A stretch of DNA of 64,000 bases from Catonia carolina (taxonomy: Eukaryota; Arthropoda; Insecta; Hemiptera; Achilidae): positions 1,861,501 to 1,925,500 of the forward strand of contig JAQMRL010000016.1 of NCBI GenBank assembly GCA_035578175.1, given 5' to 3'. The translations under genes were made by a program, and so were the position numbers. The notes under the pieces are model-generated. The model had not been told where the DNA came from. It searched no databases and saw only the letters and a program-made list of their open reading frames with translations. Positions 21,102 to 32,765 of this stretch are shown here, piece by piece. How positions within the stretch are numbered: position 1 is the first letter of the stretch; the number at the start of each line of letters is the position of its first letter.

Positions 21102-21975
21102 ACTTTCTCTTGCCAATATGAATATATAGGAAGGAAAGTATTGTTTTCATGTCAATTTTTCGAAATCGAATTTTCACAGGATCTACATATTTCAGACCCC
21201 CTGAACCCAAAAAACAGGTTTTTAGCAATTTGTCTGTGTGTGAATGGAATATCTCAAGAACGGAACATCGTATGAACTTGAGTCATGAAACTTAAGTTAG
21301 ACACTACTACCGAAACCGACACAAACATTTTCATCAAAATAGGTGAACATTTTTCACTTTTTTGCGATTTTCTCAAAAACTGGTCCTACGATTTTTTTTT
21401 TTTAAATCGCCTGGTTCACTAATTTTTTTATGCTCTACAAGATAGGGTAGGCGCCATGTTTGCTGAAATTCTTGGTAAGGCTGTTTTCACGTAAAAAATT
21501 TGTTTATTTAGATAACAGCTTTAATATGCACTTTAGTGCAAAACTTTATACAATAAATATTGTAGAAAATTTAAAATCCTAAAATTTTTCTTTCAAACAA
21601 TTTCTTGTATAACGCTTAGCGGTAGTTAGTGATTTCCTGTTTCTTTTTCACGAAAACGTGTGAAAAATCGATTTTTCAAAGATTTCGGCCTTACTATGCA
21701 TTTTACGACAGAAATGTATATAATCAAATTTATCGGAAATTAAAAGATCTATAACGTTTATGTATAGCATTTTTCTCTACAGAGCCCTAGTTTAGCGTGA
21801 AAGTGATTTTCCGTATTTTTAAGCCAAATTGAGGTTCATTTTCATTTTGCATTTTTGACTCATGATTAAAATAAGGTTATATTTGCGTTTATTTCTAATG
21901 TTTAATTACTAATGTTAGGTTATATTGGTCATTATTAGCGTTGGCAAGAGAAAGTTATGTGAGTGTTTCACACCA
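21102..21975 (+). repeat. HINE-like repeat, full length
   Basis: It begins ACTTTCTCTTGCCAATATGA and ends AGTGTTTCACACCA. The GT tract is nearly absent here. Confidence 0.85.
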
Positions 21976-22509
21976 CATTTTTAAATTGTTGGTTTAAGGG
22001 GTGCGGGGTTAATCTCGCTACACGTTGCCAATTTGTGTTGGATGCCTAGCCTAGCTTACCTAAGACGTGTGCATTTTCAACGATCTGTTCACCAACCTAT
22101 TTCTGATTGAGAGTAGGCCTCTTATACTTGTTTATTTAACACAGAATGAATGCTTTGACATAATTTTAAAAGGAAGTAATTATCTATTCATTTCTAATCT
22201 CACTGAATAAAAGATAGTTGTATATCGCATTTCATACAATGATTTTTTTCCACTATCTCATAAAAAAATTGAATCCTATCGCTAGTAAATTTTGCTGCAA
22301 GTCAATTTTTATTAATATAGTCTATGTATATTCTAGGGTATAGACTAGGGTTTGTACTACACGAAATCATTTTGAATGTAACAGTGAAATATACAAACAA
22401 AAAGATGGGCAAATTTCAATGGGAGCTCCACTACGTTTGAGTTTATCAGACATTTAGAGTATTTTGAAGACATTATGTTACTATATCTAATACGATCCAT
22501 ACACATTGT
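21976..22509. other. No feature recognised
   Basis: This is unique sequence between a HINE-like repeat and SINE2. No coding motif, RNA or repeat terminus was seen. It is absent from the counterpart locus at 62.2 kb. Confidence 0.35.
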
Positions 22510-22660
22510 CCACCTCCGTGGCCCAGTGGTTAGCACGCTCCGCTGCAAAGCTGAGGTACCCGGTTCGATTCTTGGCCAGGGTGTGGAAAATCATTACAAG
22601 TTCAAACGCAGTGTAGTCACTAATAACCAAGATATTGATGCGATTTAAAAAAACTAAAAA
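22510..22660 (+). mobile_element. tRNA-derived SINE (SINE2)
   Basis: CCACCTCCGTGGCCCAGTGG (A box) and GGTTCGATTCT (B box) are followed by a tail ending GATGCGATTTAAAAAAAC. It abuts the HINE-like right terminus that follows. Confidence 0.85.
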
Positions 22661-22663
22661 AAT

Positions 22664-23075
22664 CTGGTGTGAAACAATCACACTACTCTCTCTTGCCAAT
22701 GTAGATGTATAACAATGCTATGTTTATTCAGGAGTAAACAATTTAAAATGAAAAACATAACCTAATTGTAATCGTGAGTGAATGATGCAAAATGAAAATC
22801 AGCCCACCTGTAGAACTTAAAAATATGGAAAATCACTAATTGGCACTAAAATAGGCTCTGTAGCAGAACATGCTTAAAACAAAAGTTATTGATTTTTAAA
22901 TTTTCCATAAGTTTGTATTATATGTAAAATTTTTGTTGTAAAGTCCATACTAATGGCGCAATCTTGAAAAATCTCATTATTTACTTATTTTGATGAAAAA
23001 TTGCAGAAAATCACTAATTGCCACTAGACTAAGCGTTGTACAGAAAAAGTTTGAAATAAAAGTTTTCAAAATAGC
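22664..23075 (-). repeat. HINE-like repeat, right half
   Basis: It starts CTGGTGTGAAACAATCACAC and breaks off at the next repeat's left terminus. Confidence 0.75.
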
Positions 23076-23084
23076 CCCATTTTT

Positions 23085-23985
23085 ACTTCCTCATGCCCAT
23101 GATATGAATATATAAGAAGGAAAGTATTGTTTTCATGTCGATTTTTCGGAATCGAGTTTTCACCGGATCTACACGTTTTCAGACCCCCTGAACCCAAAAA
23201 ACATGTTTTCAGCGACTGCTGTGTGTAAATGCGTGTGTGGGTGAACAGAATATCTCAAGAACGGAACATCGTACGAATTTGAAACTTGAAACTTAACTTA
23301 CATACCACTACCAGACTTGCCACGAACCTTTTCATCAAAATCGGTAATTCGTGTAATTTATCACTTTTTTGCGATTTTCTCATAAACTGGTCCTACGATA
23401 TTTTAAAAATTGCCTGGTTACTAAATTTTTTATGCTCTACAAGATAGGGTAGGCACCATGTTTGCTGAAATTCTTGGTGACGCTGTTTTCACATAAACAA
23501 TTGTTTTTTTAAGATTACGGCTTTAATATGCTTTTTAGCGCAAAAATTAATATAGCAACAAAATCCTAAACTTGTATGTCGAACATTTTTTGTATAACGC
23601 TTGGTTTAGCGGTAATTAGCGATTTTTTGTTGTTTTTTCTCACAAAAACGTGTGAAAATCAATTTTTTAAAGATTTCGGGCTAAGTATGTATTTAACGAC
23701 AAAAGTGTATGTAAGAAAATTTATAGGAAATTAAAAGATCTACAACTTTTATCTAGAGCAGTTTTCATTACAAAGCCTAGTTTAGCGTGAAAGAGTGATT
23801 TTCCGTATTTTTAAGCCAAACTGAGGTCGATTTTCATTATGCGTCTTTTACTCATGATTAAAATAAGGTTATGTTTATAGAGGTTGGTTTTTTGTTTATT
23901 TCTAATGTTTTATTACTAATATTAGGTTATACTATTAAAATTATTTGCATTGACAAGAGAAAGTCGTGTAAGTGTTTCACACCCG
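23085..23985 (+). repeat. HINE-like repeat, full length
   Basis: It starts ACTTCCTCATGCCCATGATA (mutated left end) and ends AAGTGTTTCACACC before a T-run. Confidence 0.83.
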
Positions 23986-23995
23986 ATTTTTTTTT

Positions 23996-24609
23996 ACTTA
24001 TTTTCGTGGAAATAAAAACAACAGAAAAACACTAATTGCCACTAAACTAAGCATTGTACAAAATACAATAATAAGCATTAAATTTGAAATGAAAGTTGTG
24101 GGTTTTTAAATGTGCTGCAATTTTGATTGTATACACTTTTGCCCTAAATGCATATTAAGGCCGCAATTTTTAAAAACATTTTTTTCTACGAGAGCACAGC
24201 CTGGCCAAGAATTTCACCAAGTGCCTACATTTTCACGTAGATCATAAAAATGTAGTTGGTAAATGATTCGATTTTTTAGAAAAATCGTAAAAGCTAATTA
24301 TGAGAATCACAAAATCACAAAAAATGGAAAAATGACACGAATAAACTACTACTTCCGGTTCACCAATTTTGATGAAAATGTTCATGTCGGGTCCTCTGGT
24401 AGTACCTAACTTGCTTTCCAAGTTTCAGCTTTGTACAATGTTCTTTTCTTGAAATATTTTTTTCACACACACTAAGAGCCATCGGTAAAAACATTCGTTT
24501 TGGGTTCAGCAACTCTGAAAACATATATATCCGGTGAAAACTCGTTTTCAAAAAATCAACAAGGAAACGATACTTTCCTTCTAATATATTCATATAGGCA
24601 AGAAAAAGT
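23996..24609 (-). repeat. HINE-like repeat, left portion
   Basis: It ends ATAGGCAAGAAAAAGT. It is closely matched by 62250-62845, including the unusual AATACAATAATAAGCATTAA. Confidence 0.8.
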
Positions 24610-24789
24610 GAGTATTAAATCATAGGTTGCTATATAGCATGATTGCTTATTTCATTTGATACCAGCGTGGGTCATTTTTGTTATGTTTAAGGCAAAATGA
24701 TACATTTGTTGTGAAACCAATATTTATAGTATGTGACAAAGCATCAGAGGGAAAATAAACGAACTGTATAATTAAGTAAAAAGTACTGT

Positions 24790-24995
24790 ATCATCCTATA
24801 CTATACAAGCACTAGTACTGTATATTATACAATATTATAACAGTAATTATAACAGTATAGTTATTATACAGTATTATATTAGTACTGTATATTATACAAT
24901 ATTATAACAGTAATTATAACAGTATAGTTATTATACAGTATTATATTAGTACTGTATATTATACAATACTAGTGCGTGTATAGTATAGGCTGTGT
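24790..24995. repeat. 67-bp tandem repeat inside an AT-rich foldback
   Basis: AGTACTGTATATTATAC recurs at 24814, 24881 and 24948, a period of 67 bp. The outer flanks (CCTATACTATACAAGCACTA and the complement of ...CTAGTGCGTGTATAGTATAGG) are inverted, so the whole can form a large hairpin. The counterpart at 63.02-63.05 kb has only one short arm. Confidence 0.8.
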
Positions 24996-25059
24996 ACTGG
25001 CAACAATAAAACAATTATTCTAATGTATCGTCAGAATGACGGAAATTACTTATCTAAAG

Positions 25060-25265
25060 TTTTTTTTTATTTCTAATGTGTGTACATTGCAATCTGTCCC
25101 AATGAGATGAGAACGATGTGTATGACGTATAAAGGAGGTGTAGTCTTGCACTGACTCAGGCCAATTATTCCTGCGAGGGTATGGTTAATTGAACCGAAAC
25201 CATCAAAGTACACCGGTAACCACTGTCTAGTAATCAAATGCGTATAAAAGTAATACCTAGTAAAA
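25060..25265 (-). mobile_element. SINE3 tail, truncated
   Basis: It matches 1-110 and 63100-63300. The tRNA-like head is missing, cut by the right terminus of the following HINE-like repeat. The segment 24610-25265 is the counterpart of 62846-63300. Confidence 0.65.
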
Positions 25266-26185
25266 CTGGTGTGAAACACTCACACAACTTTCTCTTGCCA
25301 ATGCAAATAATTAACAGTAATACTAAAATTAGTAATAAAACTTTGTAAATAAACAAAAAACTAACATCAATAAACATAACCTAATTTTAATCATGAGTGA
25401 AAGACGCGAAATAAAAATCAACCTCAGTTTGGCTTAAACATACGGAAAATCATTTTTTTCACGCTAAACTATGCTCTGTAAAGAAAAATGCTTTAAATAG
25501 TAGTTGAAGATCTATTAATTTCCTGTAAGTTTGATTATATACACTTTTGTCGTAAAATGCATACTAAGGCCGAAGTATTTACAAAAATCGACTTTCCCAC
25601 GTTTTTGTGAGAAAAAAACCGAAAATCGCTGATTACCGCTAAACTAAGCGTTGTATAAAAAAGTGTTTAAAATAAAAGTTGTAGGGTTTTTAATTCTTTA
25701 CTTATTTTAATATAAAAATTTTTGCGCTAAAATGCATATTAAAACCGTAATCTTGAAAAAAAAATTTTTTTTACGTGGAAACAGTTTCACCAAGAATTTC
25801 AGGAAACATGGTGCCTACCGTATTTCGTAGAGCATAAAAAATTTAGTAAACCAGGCGATTTTAAAAAAAATTATATGACCAGTTTTCGAGACGATTGCGA
25901 AAAAGTGAAAAATAACACGAATAAACTACTATTTCCGGTTGACCGATTTTGATAAAAATGTTCGGGTCGCGCCCGGTAGTGTATGTAATTTAAGTTTCAA
26001 GTTTGTACAATGTTCCATTCTTGAGATATTCTGTTCACGCTCACACACACAGACCAATCGCTAAAAAACATGTTTTTTGGGTTCAGGGGTCAAAAAACGT
26101 GTAGAACGGGCGAAAACTGTATTTCGAAAAAGTGACAAGAAAACAATACTGTCCTTCCTATATGTTCATATAGGACAGAGAAAGT
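25266..26185 (-). repeat. HINE-like repeat, full length
   Basis: It starts CTGGTGTGAAACACTCACAC and ends ATAGGACAGAGAAAGT. Confidence 0.87.
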
Positions 26186-26265
26186 AACAAGATATGATGC
26201 CAAAGAATTGAAAAACCAAAGGTTATATTTTCTAGCATTGACTAAATTAATTTTATAAAAAAAAG

Positions 26266-26320
26266 TGTGAAACCATCACACAACTTTCTCTTACAAATGT
26301 AGCACACGAACAATATAACG
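26266..26320 (-). repeat. HINE-like right-terminal fragment upstream of zinc-finger gene B
   Basis: GTGTGAAACCATCACAC followed by AACTTTCTCTTAC lies about 90-140 bp before the ATG. It is equivalent to fragments upstream of copies A and C. Confidence 0.72.
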
Positions 26321-26404
26321 TATGTTTATTACGTATACGTGATGCGTGGCAGTGCCACAGGTGTTTCTGTCATTAAGTATAATAAAAAGTGTTGTTGTTT
26401 TCAG

Positions 26405-27931
26405 ATGGCTGATGCAACTGGAGTGGGAGTGGACTCTTCAAGCAGAACAGCCTCACAAGTCTGTAAATTATGTAGACTGACTACCATTGACTGCCACAAC
26501 AAGAATAAACTCATTGCGTACTGTGTAAAGTGTAAGAAGAGATTACGTAAACAAAGAACCAAATCTTGGTATGGTAAAATTAAACAGTTGTACGACTCTT
26601 GTTTGACTTGCATGAATACGTTTTACAACAATCTCTCGTACGAACCACATGACTGTACACTAGAAGGCATATTCGTTTGTGATGGTTGTGGCAGAGTATT
26701 CCTCCACAAGGAGAATATAACGCTACATGTAAGTAAATGTCACAAAATCATTTCAAAAATGAATGCAACTGTAAGTGAAAACAATGGCCAAAGAGATTCA
26801 AAATCGGAATTGGAGTTGGAACATTGTGGGAGTACTTCTAGATTGAGTGAAAGTAGCAGTGGCCACAAGATGTCTAAATCAACTGACAATGTGATTGGCC
26901 AGTCTAAATTACCCAAAACATGTAAAGATGTCACTTGTAGTATTTGTGGAAAGGTTTTAAGTTGTAAATCCAAATTAACTGTACATTTGCGTGTACATGC
27001 AGGAGAAAAACCTTTTAAGTGTAAGTTTTGCAATAAAGGTTTTAAACGACTTGACCATTTAAAAAGACATTTGCGAATTCATACGGGTGAGAAACCGTTC
27101 AATTGTAAATTGTGTAATAAAATGTTTACAGATTCTTCTGGTTTAACTAGTCATGTACGTTTACATACTGGGGAAAAACCGTTCAAATGTAAATTCTGTA
27201 ATAAAAAGTTTACAGTTTCATCTAATTTAAGTACTCACATGCGTTTACATACAGGGGAGAAGCCATTCAATTGTAAATTTTGTAATAAAAAGTTTACAAG
27301 TTCATCTGATTTAACTAAACACGTGCGTTTACATACAGGGGAGAAACCGTGCAAATGTAAATTCTGTAATAAAAAGTTTACACAGTCATCTAGTTTAAAT
27401 ACTCACATGCGTTTACATACAGGGGAGAAACCGTTCAAATGTAAATTCTGTAATAAAAAGTTTACAGTTTCATCTAATTTAAGTACTCACATGCGTTTAC
27501 ATACAGGGGAGAAGCCATTCAATTGTAAATTCTGTAATAAAAAGTTTACAAATTCATCAGGTTTAACATATCATGTGCGTTTACATACAGGGGAGAAGCC
27601 ATTCAATTGTAAATTCTGTAATAAAAAGTTTACAAATTCATATGGTTTAACAAATCATGTGCGTTTACATACCGGGGAGAAACCGTTCAAATGTAAATTC
27701 TGTAATAAAAAGTTTACAGTTTCATCTAATTTAAGTACTCACATGCGTTTACATACAGGGGAGAAACCGTTCAAATGTAAATTCTGTAATAAAAAGTTTA
27801 CAGTTTCATCTAATTTAAGTACTCACATGCGTTTACATACAGGGGAGAAACCCTTTAACTGTAAACTCTGTAATAAAAAGTTTACACAGTTATCTCATTT
27901 AAATACTCATATGCGTACACATATGAAATAG
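26405..27931 (+). CDS. C2H2 zinc-finger protein, paralogue B (12 tandem fingers)
   Basis: The 508-residue product starts with MADATG directly after TTGTTTTCAG; the frame is open upstream to an in-frame MRGSATG at 26342. The N-terminal ~177 residues are nearly identical to copies A and C: the CxxC triplet module, an isolated C2H2 finger at 92-113 and a Ser-rich spacer. Twelve tandem fingers follow. Helix residues: CKSKLTV, RLDHLKR, DSSGLTS, VSSNLST, SSSDLTK, QSSSLNT, VSSNLST, NSSGLTY, NSYGLTN, VSSNLST, VSSNLST, QLSHLNT. The VSSNLST finger occurs four times, which shows recent repeat shuffling. Finger 1 has HAGEKPF and finger 5 GEKPC in place of the usual linkers. The predicted role is nuclear DNA binding; the target is unknown. 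Confidence 0.85.
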   Translation: MADATGVGVDSSSRTASQVCKLCRLTTIDCHNKNKLIAYCVKCKKRLRKQRTKSWYGKIKQLYDSCLTCMNTFYNNLSYEPHDCTLEGIFVCDGCGRVFLHKENITLHVSKCHKIISKMNATVSENNGQRDSKSELELEHCGSTSRLSESSSGHKMSKSTDNVIGQSKLPKTCKDVTCSICGKVLSCKSKLTVHLRVHAGEKPFKCKFCNKGFKRLDHLKRHLRIHTGEKPFNCKLCNKMFTDSSGLTSHVRLHTGEKPFKCKFCNKKFTVSSNLSTHMRLHTGEKPFNCKFCNKKFTSSSDLTKHVRLHTGEKPCKCKFCNKKFTQSSSLNTHMRLHTGEKPFKCKFCNKKFTVSSNLSTHMRLHTGEKPFNCKFCNKKFTNSSGLTYHVRLHTGEKPFNCKFCNKKFTNSYGLTNHVRLHTGEKPFKCKFCNKKFTVSSNLSTHMRLHTGEKPFKCKFCNKKFTVSSNLSTHMRLHTGEKPFNCKLCNKKFTQLSHLNTHMRTHMK

Positions 27932-27994
27932 AAATAATACAAGTGTGTGATTCTCTTTAGGTAGTGCTTGTATATACAGAAGAGTGAAAGTATA

Positions 27995-28000
27995 AATAAA
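27995..28000 (+). promoter_or_regulatory. Polyadenylation signal, zinc-finger gene B
   Basis: AATAAA lies about 64 bp after the stop codon. The 3' flank differs from that of copies A and C. Confidence 0.45.
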
Positions 28001-28137
28001 ATTATGCATAATATACTCTCTCCAAGTAGTCAATTTAAGAGCACATCACAAACATGACTAGTTCCATAAAGTAATAATAATACTTACTAAAAATTAAAGT
28101 GCAAATGAAATTAATCACTTTACCCTTGGTTCCTTTT

Positions 28138-28745
28138 ACCTTTCTCTCTATATATAAATATATATAAGGAGCAAAGTATTGTTTTCTTGTCGATGTTTTG
28201 AAATCGGAGTTTTCACCGGATCTACACGTGTTTAGACCCTGTGAACCCATAAAACATGTTTTTAGCAATTGGTCTGTGTGTGCAAACAAAATACTTCCAG
28301 AACGGAACATCGTACGAATCTAAAACTTAAGTTAGATACCACTAGATGACCCGACACGAACATTTTCTTCAAGATCGGTTAACCGGAGGTAGTAGTTTAT
28401 AATGTTATTTTTCACTTTTTTCAGATTTTCTCAAAACCGGCTCTTTCGATTTTTTTGAAAAATTGCCTTATTTTTCTAAATTGTTTATGCTCTACAAAAT
28501 GGGGTAGGCGCCATGTCTGCTGAAATTCTTGGAGAGGTTTTATTGTAAAAAAATTGATTTTTTAAGATTACGACGTTGATATACATTTTAGCGCAAAAAT
28601 ATTTGAAACAAAAGTGGTAGGGAATTAAAAATCCTACAACTTCTATTTTGAACACTTTTTTGTATAACGCCCTGTTTAGCGTTAATTAGTGATTTTCTGG
28701 TTTTTCTCACAAACACTTGTAAAAAATCGATTTGTTAAGATTTTA
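28138..28745 (+). repeat. HINE-like repeat, left two-thirds
   Basis: It starts ACCTTTCTCTCTATATATAA and breaks off after AAAAAATCGATTTGTTAAG. Confidence 0.78.
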
Positions 28746-28810
28746 ACAAATTTTGACAAATTTTTAACAATGAAAATAAGAAAACGCGATAGTATGATGT
28801 TTTAACAGGG

Positions 28811-29027
28811 GTGTCAGGGCGACTAATGTCTTAAGATATTTATCGCATAAGACAAGCCGAACATATCGTATTCTACAAATATCTTACGATACATGTCGCT
28901 GTATTACTGGTGTGCGGCAAGTTTTCACCAGCAATGTGTTTTGTATTGAGCAAGCGGACATTTATCGCATAAGATAAATATCGTATCTTACGTATCGTAT
29001 CGTATAGGTGTGCACTCCGCCTTAGAC
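28811..29027. repeat. Possible MITE, superfamily unclear
   Basis: This ~215-bp block interrupts segment V relative to its copy at 31850. It contains repeated inverted motifs (TTTATCGCATAAGA twice; ATCTTACGATAC / GTATCTTACGTATCG). Ends CAGGGCGAC and GTGCACTCCGCCTTAG are only weakly inverted. No target duplication is certain. Confidence 0.3.
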
Positions 29028-29870
29028 TTCGTGGTTTCTGTCCATTACCAAAGTTAAACACTAAGTTATAATCTAGCAAGTACCTCGATATGGTCCTGTC
29101 CACCGGTCTTTCTTAACGCACTACACACTTAATCTAAACCTTACCACTAAAAAGTCACACACCCGTACAAACGATTGTTCTAAATACTACTCAATTGTTC
29201 ACCCACTTGATCGCCCAACGGTTGTCCACTCCCGTACTATACAACTGTCCGTTACTCACTGCACTCTCGGTAGGCCTACTACACACCTGCAAGGGTTGAA
29301 TAGCAGACCCGTTATATGATTGTTCTCTTTTTGCCTGCTATCAACCCTCACACCCACATTCCACAGAGTCCACTACCCGTCCACTCCTCACTTCGCTTCT
29401 TCTTCTACCTATTACGGATTAGGCGTAACGCCTGTTCCAGCTTCATGCCATCTCTTTCTGGGTCTCCCCAGGCCTCGTCTTCCTTCCGGTTGATAGTTTA
29501 CCGCCCTCACCGTAATCCTGTCTGGCGGCATTCTCTCGACGTGGTTCGTCCATCTGTCTCTGTACTTGGACACTTTTCCAATCAGCGATTCCTCTCTATC
29601 CAATTTTCTCCTTATTTCACTGCTACGAATCTGCTCTTTCAAGGTACATCCCTTCACTGCCCTCATGAATCTCATTTCTGCAGCCTCTACCTTTCTTAAC
29701 TGAGCTGTTTGTAGCACCCAAGACTCACTGCCGTACAACACCAACGGCACCGCCATCACATCGTATAATCGCAATTCCTCACTTCGCTTATATCCAAAAA
29801 GTAAACCTATTTTAACTATAACTTTTACTAACCTAATATACCGTATTAATCGGTACCTTACAACCAAAAT
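29028..29870. repeat. Duplicated segment V, copy 1
   Basis: It matches 31850-32325 apart from a LINE insertion at 29399-29776. The minus strand opens as MDRTISRYLLDYNL...FGNGQKPR in this copy and MDKTISRYLLDYNL...FGNGQKPR in the other, then diverges. The protein is not recognised, and the frame may be fortuitous. Confidence 0.7.
29399..29776 (-). pseudogene. RTE-like LINE, 3' fragment
   Basis: The minus strand encodes the C-terminal tail of a LINE reverse-transcriptase ORF: YDVMAVPLVLYGSESWVL, VEAAEMRFMRAVKG, IRSSEIRRKL, YRDRWTNHVERMPP and GRRGLGRPRKRW. This pattern is familiar from RTE-type elements. The 3' end carries a short GAAGAAGAAG tail. A perfect 13-bp target-site duplication CCTCACTTCGCTT lies at 29386-29398 and 29777-29789. 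The paralogous segment at 32217-32229 has a single uninterrupted copy of that site. The element is severely 5' truncated. Confidence 0.93.
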
Positions 29871-30070
29871 AATTTTACAAGAAATAAATTCATACAAAAG
29901 TATTAAACAGTGGTAACAGTTTAGAGGTATACTTTTCTAAGAGCCAGTACAAGGCGTATGTTCACTACTTGAAATAAGAAGGAGGAGGCACAGTAAGTAG
30001 AGGCAATGTGTACAGTGCAAGCTTCTATTCAAATTACATGTAATGTAGTAACTTAAATAATTACAAAAAT

Positions 30071-30986
30071 CTGGTGTGAAACACTCGCACAACTTTCTCT
30101 TGCCAATGCAAATAATTAACAATATAATGTAACGTTGGTCATAAAACATTAGAAATTAAAAAAAACTAACCTCAAAAACAACCTTATTTTAATCATGAGT
30201 GAATGATGGAAAATAAAAATTAAACCTCAGTTTGGCTTAAAAAAACGAAAAATTACACTTTCACGCTAAACTAGGCTCTGTAGAGAAACTTTTTTTAAAT
30301 AAAAGTTGTAGATCTCATAATTTTCTATAAATTTTATTATATACACTTTTGTTGTAAAGTGCATACTAAGGCCGAAATCTTAAAAAAAATCGATTTTTCA
30401 CACGTTTTCGTGAGAAAAAACAGAAAATCGCTAATTACCGCTAAACTAAGCGTTATACAAAAAAATGCTTGAAATAAAAGTTGTAGGTTTTCAAATTCTC
30501 TACAACTTTTATTATATACATTTTTGCTCTAAAATTAATATTAAAGCCATAATCTTAAAAAAACACTTTTTTTACGTAAAAACACCCTCACTAAGAATTT
30601 CAGCAAACATGGCGCCTACCCTATCTTGTAGAGAATAAAAAATTGAGTAAATGAGGCGATTTTTAAAAAATCGTAGGACCAGTTTTTGAGAAAATCGCAA
30701 AAAAGTGAAAAATTATACGAATAAACTACTACTTCTGGTTGACCGATTTTGATGAAAATGTTCGTATCGGGTCCGGTAGTGGCATAAAACTTAAGTTTTA
30801 AGTTTCAAGTTCGTACAATGTTCCGTTCTTGAGATATTCTGTTCACACACACAGACCAATCGCTAAAACATGTTTTTTTGGGTTCAGGGGGTCTGAAAAC
30901 GTGTAGATCTGGTGAAAAATTGATTTTGAAAAATCAATATGAAAACAATACTTTGTTTCTATATATTCATATAGGCAAGAGAAAGT
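30071..30986 (-). repeat. HINE-like repeat, full length
   Basis: It starts CTGGTGTGAAACACTCGCAC and ends ATAGGCAAGAGAAAGT. Confidence 0.88.
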
Positions 30987-31724
30987 AAAAATATGTAATA
31001 TAGAATAAGCAAGAATATTGTAATCGGTAATCTGTAATTAATTCATAATGGATTGACAGTTTGTAAATAATAACTTATTATAATATCGTTTCTTCTTTTT
31101 AGAATATTATTTCTTATTGTTTTATTATCATTTCATTAGGCTTTGCCTTACTCAGGAAAGTAATTTATGTTCAGACAGTTTAGAAATTGTACATATTATA
31201 AAATTAATACATGTAATGGAAATAAATTAATATTTAGGTGTGTGGATTAAAATTTGTTATAGTTTCATATATTTGTGTTGTACATAACTTATATGTAATT
31301 ATTTTATTATAATTAATGACGTCTGGTATAGTTTCTGGTGTGTATGGTTATTTTTCTCTACGGTTGTTGTTAAATCAGTTTTAAAATGTAATTTATATTT
31401 AATTTTATTTGTTTTTTTTTATTAGGCCATGAATCTTGTTACTTTTGCTTTATTATTTAAGTATTTCTCATCTTTTGTATAATGAAATGCTCTACACAGG
31501 GTGATTGGTACGTGGTATATATAAATTAAAATAGGATTATACGATTAACCATGTAAGGGACTGGCCGGGTGAAATAATTACACAGGTTATCAACCAATAT
31601 TAAGTTTAATTAAAAAACTAATTACGTCGCTAATACTTAACTGCTTACCTATTGATCGTATTACTAGCCTATAACTAGGCTAGTAATAAACCTAGTTATT
31701 AAGGCTTATTACTTTTTACTTTTT
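30987..31724. other. Non-coding; diverged copy of the zinc-finger unit tail
   Basis: 31250-31500 aligns with 5540-5950 and 49800-50230 (for example GTATGGTTATTTTTCTCT and GTTGTTAAATCAGTTT). The rest is AT-rich with no gene seen. Confidence 0.55.
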
Positions 31725-31849
31725 TTTATTACTTATTACTTTTGCAAGCCGGGTAGCGCTTCTCGAACGGGCTCGGTATCTGTTGGAGCTGGCAGACCAC
31801 GGAGAGGATCTTACGACCAATCACTAAATCTAATTTATAAACTACTTTT

Positions 31850-32325
31850 AGCCTACGTGGTTTCTGTCCATTACCAAACTTAAACAATAAGTTATAATCT
31901 AGCAAGTACCTCGATATGGTCTTGTCCACCGGTCTTTCTTAACGCACTACACACTTAATCTAAACCTTACCACTAAAAAGTCACACACCCGTACAAACGA
32001 TTGTTCTAAATACTACTCGATTAATTAACTGTTCACCCACTTGATCGCCCAACGCTTGTCCACTCCTGTACTATACAACTGTCCGTTACTCACTGCACTC
32101 TCGGTAGGCCTACTACACACCGGCAAGGGTTGAATAGCAGACCCGTTATATCATTGTTCTCTTTTTGCCTGCTATCAACCCTTACACCCACATCCACAGA
32201 GTTCATTTACCCGTCCACTCCTCACTTCGCTTATGTCCTAAACAGGTTTACTTTTAAGTAAACCTGTTTTAACTATATCTATTACTAACCTAATATACCG
32301 TATTAATCAGTACCTTACATAAGCA
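31850..32325. repeat. Duplicated segment V, copy 2
   Basis: Counterpart of 29028-29870 without the LINE. It contains the hairpin ACAGGTTTACTTTTAAGTAAACCTGT at about 32248-32273. Confidence 0.75.
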
Positions 32326-32765
32326 AACGTAAAGAAATATTACATTAATTTCTATAAATAAACCTTAAAAAAAACTAGATAGGCCTAATGTATACGTTTA
32401 TGTAAATAAAGACAAATAATTTGTAATTGTTATTATTAATAATGAAAATGTTAGTGATTATTTTAAGGGTGATTAGAGACGGAAGGGGCGCGTTGGCACG
32501 CGTTTACCGCACGGCGGGCGGCCAACATTGAGCGGTAGTGGAGATGAATGAGATGCGTGTGTATTAACAACCATTGAAAAATGTAATGTCGCATCAACTG
32601 CATGTTACCGTTGTATCATGTGACACCGTCTGTCTGTACCCAGCCTAATATGTCATTGTTTATGGTTTATATTTTCAACAACACTAACTGTAATATGTTA
32701 CACTAAAACGATAGTAGAATGACTCACTAGGCATTACAACAGCGAGCTTGGAAATGTGTGGCGTC
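32326..32765. repeat. Duplicated segment with GC-rich patch, copy 1
   Basis: It matches 51290-51730 nearly base for base. It includes a conspicuously GC-rich patch (GGCGCGTTGGCACGCG to GGCGGGCGGCC, 32486-32525) in otherwise AT-rich DNA. No coding frame is recognised. Confidence 0.75.

Noticed and set aside
27000..27900. CRISPR-like regularly spaced repeats
   Set aside because: The 84-bp periodicity encodes successive C2H2 fingers; no spacers or cas genes exist.
29316..29699. Plus-strand 127-codon frame
   Set aside because: It lies antisense to the clear RTE reverse-transcriptase tail on the minus strand.
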